A stretch of DNA of 64,000 bases, from NCBI GenBank assembly GCA_003166865.1, contig PMUP01000020.1, positions 1 through 64,000 of the forward strand. Reading direction: 5' to 3'. The notes beneath the pieces are model-generated. The model was not told the DNA's origin. It worked only from the letters and a program-made list of their open reading frames with translations, and did no database searches. A program made the position numbers and the translations under genes. This document shows positions 44,491 to 53,546 of the stretch, one piece after another. The DNA comes from Bryobacterales bacterium. GTDB lineage: Bacteria; Acidobacteriota; Terriglobia; Bryobacterales; Bryobacteraceae. Numbering within the stretch: the first letter of the stretch is position 1; the number at the start of each line of letters is the position of its first letter.

Positions 44491-45525
44491 TTACGATGCG
44501 CGCTCCCTGGAGCCGGAGGGAGAGCCGGCCCGCTTGGTTTGACGCATTCGATCCACGGCGGACGCTACTGCCTCGGCCAGTGGTTGATCTTGGACTTCGA
44601 CGCCGCCCCAACTGAACAAAATGGAACAGGTGCCGATGCCGCGCAGTTGATAATCCCACAACCGCTCGGAAATGTGATTCAATCGCCGCTGCGACTGCGC
44701 GCCGTGTTCGCCGCAGCACACCACGATGAACTCGTCATAGGCCGTGCGGCACGAGAAGTCTTTCTCCCGGAGCAATCCGGCGATGTAGCTGCCGACCGAT
44801 TGCATCAGGCCGTGGCTGTGCCACATGCCGCTGTCGCTTTCGTTGACGCCGATGGAAACCACCAGCCCGCTGAAAGGCTCTCCGCCGTCGAGCAACTCTT
44901 GAAAGGCAGGCTGCTGGATCATGCCCGTGGGCCAGGCTGGCTGTGGCTCACTCTGGATCACGTGGTACGTGGCATTCAAAGCGCCGGGTGCAACATCAAT
45001 CGCCGTTGCTCGCTTTTCAACGGCAGCTTCCGGATTGGATTCTTCATCGCCCGACGTCAACATCGCGTTTTTGGGCATGCTGCCCACCAGGCGTTCCCAA
45101 AGCGCCGCATCAATAGTGAAGGCCGGCAACGAAACCGCTTGGGAGAAAGGCACGCTGTCCTCGGCGCCGTTCAGTTTGGCCCCGTTCATTTGACCGCCGT
45201 TCATTTGGCCTCCAGGCCCAGTCCATTGAATGGTCACTGTCTCGCGCTCCATTGCCTGTGGCGCCATGGGCGGCTTTGAAACGGTGGGCGTGGCCACCAG
45301 CGGTTCAAGGGGACGCTCGGCTGCCAGTCTTTTGGCCGACTGGTATTCGAGAGGTGCGCCGTCAAACAGCGTCAGTGAGCGCCGCGGACGCGCGGCACTC
45401 CCGGATTTGGCGGGCGCAGGCTGCTGGCGGCGCTGCTTCTTCCGACAGTCGAGAAAGACGACCAAAGCCGCGGCAGTCAGAACCACCATCACGGTAAGAA
45501 TCGTTTGGAGATCGGTAAATTCCAT
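44491..45525 (-). CDS. Membrane-anchored protein with degenerate GGDEF-like domain
   Basis: A 344-residue protein. One N-terminal membrane helix (ILTVMVVLTAAALVVFLD) is followed by a basic stretch and a long linker with a GGQMNG repeat. The C-terminal 150 residues follow the diguanylate cyclase fold: FSGLVVSIGVNE, a helix ending YIAGLLREKDFSCRTA, then YDEFIVVC in place of GGDEF, a helix, and GIGTCSILFSWGGVEV. The GGDEF signature and the Mg-binding residues are lost, so cyclase activity is not expected. It may be a regulatory or scaffold protein. A terminator follows. Confidence 0.7.
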   Translation of the reverse strand: MEFTDLQTILTVMVVLTAAALVVFLDCRKKQRRQQPAPAKSGSAARPRRSLTLFDGAPLEYQSAKRLAAERPLEPLVATPTVSKPPMAPQAMERETVTIQWTGPGGQMNGGQMNGAKLNGAEDSVPFSQAVSLPAFTIDAALWERLVGSMPKNAMLTSGDEESNPEAAVEKRATAIDVAPGALNATYHVIQSEPQPAWPTGMIQQPAFQELLDGGEPFSGLVVSIGVNESDSGMWHSHGLMQSVGSYIAGLLREKDFSCRTAYDEFIVVCCGEHGAQSQRRLNHISERLWDYQLRGIGTCSILFSWGGVEVQDQPLAEAVASAVDRMRQTKRAGSPSGSRERAS

Positions 45526-45682
45526 GACGACTCGATTGTAGGGGCGCGAGAATCGTTGAGAAATAGACTGGCGGTATCAAAACCCGGAGGTACGAGGACG
45601 GGGTGACTGCCTAGATCGCAGGTACTAAGGGGTTCAGCGTTCGAGCGCAAAGGGCGCGCCGCGCTCCGTTTTGCGCGTTACA

Positions 45683-46540
45683 TCAAAGAATCGGCCAAGG
45701 CCGCGAGTTCTGCAGTTTCCGGCTGGGTTGCGGCCCTGGCCCATCGCTCGAATTCGCGCGCGGCATGGAGTTTCGGAAATCGATGTCCGCCGTGGTGAAC
45801 TCCAACGGACGATCCAGCACCATCTCCATCGTGGTGCCCTTCGCAAGCACAGCGTCCGGACCGCGCGTAAGCAGCACGTACATCAACCCGGCCGTGGCTC
45901 CCGCGGCAGCGCCCAACCCAGCACCCATCCCCGCGTGTCCAGCGGCGGCGCCGGCCAGACCGCCGATCGTCGCGGCCGCGCCCGCCGCCTCACCCACGGT
46001 CTTGACGTCGCCGGCTTTGTCGCCCTCGCCTTTGATCTTGCCTTCCGATTTGTCCAAGGTCTCCGGCGCCCGCCCATCCAGGCTGGCTATGCGGGCACGA
46101 AAATCCCGCGTCACCCCGTTGGGCAGCGTGAGCGCATCGAACCGGACATACAGCTCACCGCGACCCTTCACGCGGCCCGGACGCTTCACTTCCGTCACGG
46201 TTCCCGAAACGTAGCTGCCTGGCGGAATCACTACATGCGAGTTCACCAGGATGGGAAACACCGTCTCCAGATACACTCGCTCGCCTTCCGCGGCCGTCTT
46301 GGTACTGATGCTGTTGATCATGCTCAGCGGGATTCGCGTGCCGATGGCGACCACGAAATCGTCTGGCTTGGCGGCCGCATCCGCTCTTGACGCGGGAGTG
46401 GTCGCGGCCGAAGCAGGGGCGGAAGCCGGAGCCGCGGGGGAAATAGATTCCGAAGCCGGAGCCTCGGAAGGTGCGGGTTGCTGCTGGGCGCTCAGAGCGG
46501 CTACGATCGCAAGCGTGATGAAGGCGGAACGAACGTACAT
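45683..46540 (-). CDS. Secreted protein with glycine-zipper segment, function unknown
   Basis: A 285-residue protein with a signal peptide (YVRSAFITLAIVAALSAQ), a Pro/Ala/Ser-rich linker and a globular part, IGTRIPLSMINSISTKTAAEG...VIPPGSYVSGTVTEVKRPGRVKGRGELYVRFD. This loosely resembles the TrbI/VirB10 C-terminal beta-barrel. A glycine-zipper-like stretch follows (GLAGAAAGHAGMGAGLGAAAGATAG) and may insert in or associate with membrane. No neighbours of a secretion system are present, so this is probably a stand-alone envelope protein of acidobacteria. Confidence 0.65.
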   Translation of the reverse strand: MYVRSAFITLAIVAALSAQQQPAPSEAPASESISPAAPASAPASAATTPASRADAAAKPDDFVVAIGTRIPLSMINSISTKTAAEGERVYLETVFPILVNSHVVIPPGSYVSGTVTEVKRPGRVKGRGELYVRFDALTLPNGVTRDFRARIASLDGRAPETLDKSEGKIKGEGDKAGDVKTVGEAAGAAATIGGLAGAAAGHAGMGAGLGAAAGATAGLMYVLLTRGPDAVLAKGTTMEMVLDRPLEFTTADIDFRNSMPRANSSDGPGPQPSRKLQNSRPWPIL

Positions 46541-46579
46541 CTGGAACTTCCTCTTCTTCAGTTTAAACGCAGGCCAGCG

Positions 46580-48052
46580 TCAGTGGGTTTCCGCCGCTCG
46601 GCGCGAAGGCTTCAGCGCCTTCCTGGAAGTCTTATTCCTCGGCGCCGGTTTTTCGGCCGCGGTCAGTTGCAGCGGACCAGACGCCAGGAAGAACAGAAAC
46701 ACTCCCGCTGGCCACAATTGGAGCACTACGCGCTCGAACGACGTAGCGATTTCGATCACCAGGTTGCCGGCAAACAGTATGTCCCCCAATAGTCGTATGG
46801 CAAGCGTTAACCCCAGCGCAATTGCGGCGGTAGCGAGCCCCGCGCGGTCGCGCGAATCCTGCACCTTAAACCGCACCAAATACCAGTACAGCGCGAGAAC
46901 CGCAACAATCGAGATCAGGAACCGGCCCAAAGCGAAGAGCACGATCACCAGCCCCTGCGCCGTCACGATCCAGCGGCCGGGATCGGCGAGATGCTGCAGG
47001 ACCAACGCCGGCTTCTCGGACCAGAAATCGCTCGCTCCGCCGACGCGTAGTTTGAAAAGTATCACCACCGCGAGCGGCGCAGCCAAGCCCGCAATCAGCC
47101 ATAGCATTTCGGGCGCCAGCGCAGTGGGCCCCGAACGACCGCGGAATCGAACCGTTGCCACCACGCGAGCCACAATCACCGCCGCCAGGAAAATGATGCC
47201 TTCATTCGTGGTCCAGGCGGCGAAGCCGGCCATCAATCCGGCCAGCGCGCTGAATCGGAGGTCCTCCGGATGGCGATCCTGCAAACACAGCAGCGCCAGT
47301 GTCGCCAGAATATAGAAGCTCAGCGGCACGTCGCCATATTCCGCCGCGCTCAAGGCAATGTAGCTGGCGGTGCCCAGCAACAGCGTCCCGCCAACCAGCG
47401 CCGGCGTCTTGCCGCGCAGAACTCCCAGCACGCCCGTCAGCACGCCCGCAGTTGCCAGCGCGAACAGAAACGCGATCGCGATCGGCGCGCCGGTGGACTC
47501 CTGGCCCGCCAGCTTCCAGCACAGGGCCACCAGACCCGGCAGCAGCAGTGGGTAATCCGGATGCGACCAGCCTAAATCGTTCGAAAACGCGTCGCGCCAG
47601 AACGCGCCCGCGCGAAATAGAAACCGCGCGCGCAGATTCCACATGGACCACGCACCTTGGTCTCCATGCGGATTATTTGAAACCGCGACCAGGAAACTGG
47701 TGACCGCCAACGCGATTGCGAGCAGGAACAAACCCCGGAAGTACCACGGGACATCCGGGACGTCGGGGCCTTCAGCCCACGCCAGCAGCGTTCCTTGCCG
47801 CCGGGTCAGCAGCCCGAAAACCAGCCCGGCAATCGCCGCGCCTCCCGTCACGGAGGCCAACACCGTGAAGTTCGGCCCTGCCAGCACCAGCGAGAGAAAG
47901 TACAAGCAGGACGCAATCCCCGCGCCGGCGCCGATCCCCAGCGATAGCAAGAGCGCGTTGTGCAGCGACCATCCGAGCGGCCGCGGAAACATCCATCGAA
48001 CCAGACCAAACCCCGTCAACCAAATGGCCGCCAGGCAAACGAACAGCATCAC
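46580..48052 (-). CDS. Polytopic membrane protein, GT-C/ArnT-like glycosyltransferase
   Basis: A 490-residue protein with about eleven hydrophobic helices. The first large loop carries GDQGAWSMWNLRARFLFRAG and LGWSHPDYPLLLPGLVAL, with the acidic residue and aromatic pattern seen in family-39-like GT-C transferases that use polyprenyl-phosphate sugars. The C-terminus is a basic cytoplasmic tail. The substrate is unknown. Its start overlaps the stop of the next upstream gene (ATGA at 48052-48049), suggesting that the two proteins work together at the envelope. Confidence 0.72.
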   Translation of the reverse strand: MMLFVCLAAIWLTGFGLVRWMFPRPLGWSLHNALLLSLGIGAGAGIASCLYFLSLVLAGPNFTVLASVTGGAAIAGLVFGLLTRRQGTLLAWAEGPDVPDVPWYFRGLFLLAIALAVTSFLVAVSNNPHGDQGAWSMWNLRARFLFRAGAFWRDAFSNDLGWSHPDYPLLLPGLVALCWKLAGQESTGAPIAIAFLFALATAGVLTGVLGVLRGKTPALVGGTLLLGTASYIALSAAEYGDVPLSFYILATLALLCLQDRHPEDLRFSALAGLMAGFAAWTTNEGIIFLAAVIVARVVATVRFRGRSGPTALAPEMLWLIAGLAAPLAVVILFKLRVGGASDFWSEKPALVLQHLADPGRWIVTAQGLVIVLFALGRFLISIVAVLALYWYLVRFKVQDSRDRAGLATAAIALGLTLAIRLLGDILFAGNLVIEIATSFERVVLQLWPAGVFLFFLASGPLQLTAAEKPAPRNKTSRKALKPSRRAAETH

Positions 48053-48507
48053 TGGACTCTCCGGCAGAGCATCACACCGTTGCCGAAGTCTTGGACCAGC
48101 GCGAGTTTATTGGCCCGCAGCAACCCGTAATCCGGTTTGCCGCTGTGAAAATTTACGATGACCAAAGGCTCTTCGGCGGTGGACTTCACCAGCGCCGGCG
48201 CCAGCGTGTATTGCGTCAGATAAAACTCGGGCCGCGCGCTCGGATCGTTGGGCGCATTGTCGGAGACGTAGCCGTACACCGAGTGCGGCCGAACGGTTTT
48301 GCGAAACTCGTCGAACCGATTCTCGAATGAAGCCACGCCGAAGATCTGGTTGTGCGAAACAGCGCCCAGGACGTCGAGTAGAGCCCAGAAAGTGGAGCAC
48401 AACGCGATGGCCGCGAGCGCGATGACTGCGAATTTATGGCGCGCCAAGCCGATCAGTTTAGCACTAAGGACTGACGGGAAGGTGCACGCCGGGGATGCTG
48501 GAAGCAC
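48049..48507 (-). CDS. Single-pass membrane protein coupled to GT-C gene
   Basis: A 152-residue frame with one membrane helix (HKFAVIALAAIALCSTFWALLDVLG) and a soluble domain (VYGYVSDNAPNDPSARPEFYLTQYTLAPALV; LRANKLALVQDFGNGVMLCRR). The family is not recognised. The frame opens at 48507, 44 bases inside the preceding gene; a TTG closer to the membrane helix is possible. The ATGA overlap with the GT-C gene indicates coupling and a shared role. Confidence 0.65.
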   Translation of the reverse strand: MLPASPACTFPSVLSAKLIGLARHKFAVIALAAIALCSTFWALLDVLGAVSHNQIFGVASFENRFDEFRKTVRPHSVYGYVSDNAPNDPSARPEFYLTQYTLAPALVKSTAEEPLVIVNFHSGKPDYGLLRANKLALVQDFGNGVMLCRRVQ

Positions 48508-49276
48508 CGTCCAATCGCAACCGAATTTCCGGATTCTTCCCCGTGGACTTGGGTAGAGTCAAATTGATCTGATACAGTCCCGCGAAGCCCGGCGCGACAC
48601 CCGCGTAGCCGATGGCGCTCGAGTCCACGGCCACCCCGTTCAGCAGCACTTCGAGGTTCGCGCCAGCCGCCAGCGGCGCCGCGGCGGTGGGCAACTGGCC
48701 ATAAACGGCGGGCGGCGTGGTTATGCCGAGACCGGTGGCCCACAGCACGACGATATCACCGGGCTTGGCGGGCGAAGAAGCCGTAAGCAGCGCTCCGTCG
48801 ACCAGCGTCGCAATGGCGTACGTAACGCCGTTCTTAGGAACCATGGCGAAGAGTCCGGGCGCCGCGCCAGCCAGCGTCAGTTGAATGGTCTTTCCCATTA
48901 GGCCGTCGATGACTAAACGAAACGAGACGGGCCCCGGCAACATCATCGGCGGAACAAGGAAGTTGATCTGTGTCGGCGAAACATAATACAAGTCCGCGGC
49001 ATAATTGCTGAAAAACACTTGGGTCTCGCTGTCGCCCAGCACGATAGGGAGGACGCCGCCTTGAACGTCGCTCGGGGTGAGTCCCGCGGTGCCGTACGCC
49101 AGGTTCGTGCCGTAGATGGTGCCGATCGTATTCGGAGCCAGGACGCCGGATAGGTTGTCAGCCGCATTGACGATGCTCGCGGCGGTGTAGTTCGGCGCGA
49201 CTCGGGGCACGGGCGCGTCCGCCCCAAGACCACACCGCGCCACAATCAAGCCCAACAGAAGAAGAGCCAGTGGCAT
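48464..49276 (-). CDS. Secreted protein consisting of a Solibacter-type C-terminal domain
   Basis: A 270-residue protein with a signal peptide (PLALLLLGLIVARCGLG). Almost all the rest is the roughly 220-residue domain first noted in Solibacter (TIGR03437-like): IVNAADNLSGVLAPNTIGTIYGTNLA, YYVSPTQINFLVP, LTLAGAAPGLFAM, VVLWATGLG, and GVAPGFAGLYQINLTLP. It usually terminates large secreted proteins; here it stands almost alone. Function is unknown, probably extracellular adhesion or carbohydrate binding. Confidence 0.82.
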   Translation of the reverse strand: MPLALLLLGLIVARCGLGADAPVPRVAPNYTAASIVNAADNLSGVLAPNTIGTIYGTNLAYGTAGLTPSDVQGGVLPIVLGDSETQVFFSNYAADLYYVSPTQINFLVPPMMLPGPVSFRLVIDGLMGKTIQLTLAGAAPGLFAMVPKNGVTYAIATLVDGALLTASSPAKPGDIVVLWATGLGITTPPAVYGQLPTAAAPLAAGANLEVLLNGVAVDSSAIGYAGVAPGFAGLYQINLTLPKSTGKNPEIRLRLDGASSIPGVHLPVSP

Positions 49277-49310
49277 TTAGCAGACTAGTTCGGAACACGC
49301 CGGGAAAGTC

Positions 49311-49649
49311 TCAGGAATATCGAGGCACGCCCGGATCGATCTCCAGGCTCCAGCGGTCAATGCCACCAGCCATGCTTTGGCAGGCGCCCACACCCTGCTC
49401 TCGCAGCCAGTGGACCACGTTTAAACTGCGCACCCCGTGATGGCAAAAGACGATCAGAGCAGTGTCGTCCGCCCGGGCATCCAACCGCGACAGCTCGGCC
49501 GGCACGCTTCGCATGGGGACCAGTTCGGCGCCTTCAATCCGCGCCAATTGAAACTCGGCCGGCTCGCGGACATCGATGAGGGCGAGCTTCTCGCCCGCAG
49601 CCAGGCGCTGCTGAACATCGTGCGGCGTGATTTCGAGCGGCTCGGTCAT
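49311..49649 (-). CDS. Single-domain rhodanese-like sulfurtransferase
   Basis: A 112-residue cytoplasmic rhodanese domain. Signatures are ALIDVREPAEFQLARIEGAELVPM and the active-site loop FCHHGVRSLNVVHWL, with cysteine as persulfide carrier. GlpE-like single-domain proteins of this kind also serve as sulfur carriers in thiolation pathways. It is next to the Solibacter-type domain gene, 34 bases upstream of it on the same strand. Confidence 0.88.
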   Translation of the reverse strand: MTEPLEITPHDVQQRLAAGEKLALIDVREPAEFQLARIEGAELVPMRSVPAELSRLDARADDTALIVFCHHGVRSLNVVHWLREQGVGACQSMAGGIDRWSLEIDPGVPRYS

Positions 49650-49738
49650 CGAAACAGTCGATCATCCCATACTACCGGCTTCGGCGCAGTTGCCCGAAGT
49701 TTTCGAAATGTGTAAGAAACCAGGCCGATCCCGACACT

Positions 49739-50023
49739 GTGTCCAGTAGAAGGCAAGAATGGCAGCCAGTGGATAAAAATGACGAGTTGAACAAGGAGGC
49801 CAGCGCTCTGTGCGGAGCAGCCCTCCAAAGGCTCGCCAGGGGCTACGAGGCGGATCCTGAAAAGAGGCGCGATCTGCTGCAGCTTCTGGCGGGTCCTACG
49901 CTGTTGATTGTGATGGCAGTGGTCCTTTCGTTTATCTGGTTCGCGTTTTGGAGAGAAGGGCAGAAGGTCGATCGCGAAATCGAAAAGCTTCTCCCGAAAG
50001 ATGATCATCAAGAAATTCTTTGA
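49739..50023 (+). CDS. Small single-pass membrane protein, unknown function
   Basis: A 94-residue frame starting at GTG 49739 (a second GTG at 49769 is possible). A charged N-terminal half (LNKEASALCGAALQRLARGYEADPEKRRDLLQ) is followed by one hydrophobic helix (TLLIVMAVVLSFIWFAFW) and a charged tail. The helix and charge pattern suggest a real inner-membrane protein. No family is recognised. A longer antisense frame over the same bases looks artefactual. Confidence 0.5.
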   Translation: MSSRRQEWQPVDKNDELNKEASALCGAALQRLARGYEADPEKRRDLLQLLAGPTLLIVMAVVLSFIWFAFWREGQKVDREIEKLLPKDDHQEIL

Positions 50024-50070
50024 AAAACTCGCCGAAGCCGCAGTAGAATAAGGCTGATAGGAAACAAAAC

Positions 50071-50098
50071 GGCGCGGCGAGGTTGCCCCGGCCGCGCC
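50071..50098. other. Perfect GC-rich hairpin upstream of the giant secreted protein
   Basis: GGCGCGGC (50071-50078) and GCCGCGCC (50091-50098) form an eight-pair stem with a 12-base loop. No T tract follows on the plus strand. On the minus strand the stem is followed by GTTTTGTTT, a weak terminator-like tail. It may end the small upstream gene or structure the leader of the downstream one. Confidence 0.4.
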
Positions 50099-50195
50099 AA
50101 ACATCAGAGGAGGAGAAGGTAGATTGACTCACGCTTCTCTGTGTAAGAAGACGTACAAAAACGGCCTCTGGTTCCATCCAGCGAAGTCCCGTAGA

Positions 50196-53100
50196 ATGGA
50201 CAAGATGCGCTCTCATGGAATCGCCATCCTATTTCTTGTATCTGCGGGAATCTTTCCCGCGCAAGGCGCGCTAACCATCACCACCACGTCCGTGCCGGGC
50301 GCAACTGTCAGCGGGGCCTATGCTGCTCAACTCCAGGTGAGTGGCGCGAATGGGGAAGGTGTGCAGTGGAGCGTCTACGTTCCTCCAGCCGGCCCCGGTC
50401 CTGACCAGGGCCCCCTTCCACCTGGGCTGGGACTGAGCACAAGCGGACTGATCAGCGGTACTCCCACCACGGCCAACACATATCCATTCCAGGTGGTCGC
50501 ACAAGATCAGATGGGTAGTTCCACCCCACAACAACTTAGCATTACCGTTTCGCCATGTGTGCCAACCCTGACTCCTACCCCGGCTTCCCTCCCTCTTGCC
50601 GATGTCAACGTTAAGTACCCGACAACCGTCTTCTCCGAGACCATCTGTCCTAGCTCTGGGCCCTATACTCTTGGCGTTCAGCCCAATCCACCGGCGCCTG
50701 GCCTCTTGTTCAGCAACGGTACATTGAGCGGAACTCCCACCCTGGTCGGACCCAACTCTTTCTCCATTACGCCGAGCATGGGAAATCAGGTTTTGAACCC
50801 GGTCGCGTACACCATCACCGTCAATCCGACGCCCACCATCACCACCACTTCGCCGCTTCCCAGCGGCTTTGTCGGCGTGCCATATGCCCAGCAAATCACA
50901 GCCACGGGGGGCGTGCCGCCATACAAGTTTGGCATGAACAATCCTCCGCCCGGGATCGCCATCAGCAACAGCGGACTGGTCAGCGGCACACCCACCGTGG
51001 CAGCAACGTTTGGAGCACCTCCTAACCCAATCACCATTGGGGTTCAAGATAGCCTGGATGCCTACAGTGAGTCTCAATTCGAGGTCACCTTCAACACCGC
51101 AACTCCACTGGTCCAGGTATCCCCGCTGAGTCTCACCTTCAACGCGGTCTTAGACAGCAATCCACCGCTCTCCCAATCGATTTCCGTGGCGCCCGTCGCC
51201 GGGACGGCTCCGCAGAACTTTAGCGTTGTCCTCGATAGCGGACCTGGCAATGCTTCAGCTCCCGCTTGGTTGTCCGTGATTCCCACTAGCGGCGCCGCGC
51301 CCGCGGCATTAACCGTCAACGTGAATCAGGGCAATCTTGCGGTCGCATCGTACCCGGGGCGCATTCGCGTTTTTGACGACGAGAACTTTCCCACCGACGT
51401 CGCAGTCACGCTGAACGTGACCAGCCCCCCCACAAAACTTACCGCCGCTCCCTCCATCCTGCGCTTTGGCGCGCGTGCCACCGCTCCCGGAATGCTGGTA
51501 GAGGACTTGCTGGTATCGAACACCGGCGCCGGCCAGCTCCCCTTCACCGCTTCAGTCTTGGGCGGGAGTTCCTGGATCTCCGGGATTACGCCCAGTTCCG
51601 GCCAGGCCGCTCTCAACGCGCCCGTGTTCCTGCAGGTTCAAGTGAATACCAGCGGCCTCCCAGTAGGCAGCTATCACGACATCATTCAGCTGGCATCGTC
51701 CCCGGGCAATGTCGATATTCCCATAACGTTGTTTGTCGCCGCCGGTGGTCCCCTGCTGGGCGTGAACACGACAGGCGTCTTGTTCCAGGCCCGCCAGAAC
51801 GGTGGCTCTTCCGCCGTTAGCAACATCGAAATCCTCAATATCGGCGATCCGGACTCCGCTGTGAATTGGACCGCTAGCCTGGTAAGCGGCTCAAATTGGC
51901 TGAACCTGGTTTCGTCCAGCGGCTCCGCAACCCCGGCCGCTCCCGGCACTCTCTCGCTGGAGCTGGCTCAAAACGCCACGCAATTGACACCCGGCCCATA
52001 CTATGCGCTGGTCAAGATTGCGGATCCGAATTCACTCAACTCGCCGCAATTTGTGATTGCTGTTCTGAATCTTGAACCGGACTCCACGGCGCCATCGCCG
52101 GAGGTTTCCCCGGGTGGTCTGTTCTTCGCGGCGACAGCCACGGCCTCGGAGCCCTCGGGTCAGCAGGTCCTAGTCAACACCAGCAGCGCCTCCCCAGTTC
52201 CCTTCCAGGTCACCACCACCACCAACCAGGGTTCCTGGCTCAGCGCCGCGCCTTCGTCCGAGACCGCCAGCGGACAAAACCCCGCCAGCCTTCTCATCAC
52301 CGTGAACCCAGCCGGACTGGCCACCGGCATCTACACCGGCTACGTCTACGTCTCCCTATCGCAAGTGCTGCAATCGGTGAACGTCACCTTCGTTGTGGCG
52401 CCCACCTTGCCAGCGAATGCGAGGTCGCACGCGAAACCGGAGTCAACCGGCCCGAAACCGGAGTCAACCGGCCCGAGACCGGAGGTGCTCGGCTGCACCC
52501 CCAGTAAGCTGGCCATCACCGAGACCGGGTTGCCGAACAACTTCGCGGTTCCCGCTGGATGGCCGGCCACCTTGATCGTCCAACTCGACGACGACTGCGG
52601 CTCGCCGGTCCTCAACGGCGATGTCATCGCCAGCTTCTCCAACGGCGATGCCGCGCTCGCCCTGGTCGGCGATTCGCTTGGCAATTACTCGGTCACCTGG
52701 CAGCCTGGCGCCGTTACCTCCGAAATGGTGATCACTCTTAACGCCGCCGCCGGCGCTTTGCAGCCCGCTACCGCCACTTTGTACGGCGGCATCTCCCAGA
52801 ACCCAACACCTCCGCCGACGCTGGCCCCCGGCGGCACGCTCAACGACTTCAATCCCGTCGGCGGTGCAGCACTCTCGCCCGGCATGATCGCCCAGGTCTA
52901 CGGTTCCGGCTTGGCAGCCGCGCCCGTTTCTCCCGGCATCCTTCCGTTGCCCAGCATGTTCGACAACACGTTCGCGCAGGTGGGCGATCACCAAGCGCCT
53001 TTCTACTTCTTGAGCAACTACCAGCTCAACGTCCAAATCCCCGCCGAACTTACCGCCTCGCAGCAACTCCCCATGCTGCTCAGCGTCAACAACGCGCTTA

Positions 53101-53546
53101 CGCTACCCATCACGCTCGATATCGTGCCCACGGCGCCCGGGGTGCTGTCTGCCTTCGACGGTCCCACGCCCCCCAGCACCCAAAACGGCGCCCACATCGT
53201 CGCGCAGCACTTGAACGGCTCGAGAGTGACCACCGCCAATCCCGCCAATCCTGGCGAGTATCTGGTGATGTACCTGGCCGGCCTCGGCGCAACCAATCCT
53301 CCCGTCCCTTCCGGCGATCCCGCTCCCGCGGCGCCGTCGACCCTGGCCGCCGTAACCCTGGCGCCCACGGTCACCGTGGACACCCTGCCCTCGAACGTCG
53401 TCTTCGCCGGACTCGCCCCGCATTTCGTCGGCCTCTACCAGATCGATTTCCAAGTGCCCCTCGGCGCGCACTCCGGCGAGGTCCTTGTCACCGTCACCCA
53501 AAATGGCATCGCCGCCAACCCAACCCTGCTGCCGGTCAGTCCATAA
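50196..53546 (+). CDS. Giant secreted protein: putative Ig repeats, BACON-like repeats, Solibacter C-terminal domain
   Basis: About 1,116 residues from ATG 50196, giving a signal peptide HGIAILFLVSAGIFPAQG. An in-frame TTG at 50124 behind AGGAGG would add 24 residues. Residues 20-330 hold three putative-Ig (He_PIG) domains with the LPPGLxLSxSGLISGTPT signature. Residues 330-770 hold BACON-like repeats (VSPLSLTFNAV; APAWLSVIPTSGAAP). A short KPESTGP tandem repeat links to a beta-sandwich, then the Solibacter-type domain (NPVGGAALSPGMIAQVYGSG; APHFVGLYQIDFQVP). It is a surface or extracellular protein, presumably for adhesion or polysaccharide binding. It overlaps the convergent FAD oxidase gene by 11 bases. 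Confidence 0.85.
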   Translation: MDKMRSHGIAILFLVSAGIFPAQGALTITTTSVPGATVSGAYAAQLQVSGANGEGVQWSVYVPPAGPGPDQGPLPPGLGLSTSGLISGTPTTANTYPFQVVAQDQMGSSTPQQLSITVSPCVPTLTPTPASLPLADVNVKYPTTVFSETICPSSGPYTLGVQPNPPAPGLLFSNGTLSGTPTLVGPNSFSITPSMGNQVLNPVAYTITVNPTPTITTTSPLPSGFVGVPYAQQITATGGVPPYKFGMNNPPPGIAISNSGLVSGTPTVAATFGAPPNPITIGVQDSLDAYSESQFEVTFNTATPLVQVSPLSLTFNAVLDSNPPLSQSISVAPVAGTAPQNFSVVLDSGPGNASAPAWLSVIPTSGAAPAALTVNVNQGNLAVASYPGRIRVFDDENFPTDVAVTLNVTSPPTKLTAAPSILRFGARATAPGMLVEDLLVSNTGAGQLPFTASVLGGSSWISGITPSSGQAALNAPVFLQVQVNTSGLPVGSYHDIIQLASSPGNVDIPITLFVAAGGPLLGVNTTGVLFQARQNGGSSAVSNIEILNIGDPDSAVNWTASLVSGSNWLNLVSSSGSATPAAPGTLSLELAQNATQLTPGPYYALVKIADPNSLNSPQFVIAVLNLEPDSTAPSPEVSPGGLFFAATATASEPSGQQVLVNTSSASPVPFQVTTTTNQGSWLSAAPSSETASGQNPASLLITVNPAGLATGIYTGYVYVSLSQVLQSVNVTFVVAPTLPANARSHAKPESTGPKPESTGPRPEVLGCTPSKLAITETGLPNNFAVPAGWPATLIVQLDDDCGSPVLNGDVIASFSNGDAALALVGDSLGNYSVTWQPGAVTSEMVITLNAAAGALQPATATLYGGISQNPTPPPTLAPGGTLNDFNPVGGAALSPGMIAQVYGSGLAAAPVSPGILPLPSMFDNTFAQVGDHQAPFYFLSNYQLNVQIPAELTASQQLPMLLSVNNALTLPITLDIVPTAPGVLSAFDGPTPPSTQNGAHIVAQHLNGSRVTTANPANPGEYLVMYLAGLGATNPPVPSGDPAPAAPSTLAAVTLAPTVTVDTLPSNVVFAGLAPHFVGLYQIDFQVPLGAHSGEVLVTVTQNGIAANPTLLPVSP
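52432..52487. repeat. 21-bp in-frame tandem repeat encoding KPESTGP
   Basis: Two identical units (52432-52452 and 52453-52473) and a degenerate third copy encode KPESTGP, KPESTGP and RPEVLG within the linker between the BACON-like repeats and the C-terminal part of the giant secreted protein. Confidence 0.85.

Noticed and set aside
50071-50098. Perfect hairpin considered as a plus-strand rho-independent terminator
   Set aside because: No T tract follows on the plus strand; kept only as an unassigned structure.
49646-50104. 152-residue minus-strand frame opposite the small membrane protein
   Set aside because: No signal, domain or ribosome site; the plus-strand frame has a sensible membrane helix and charge pattern.
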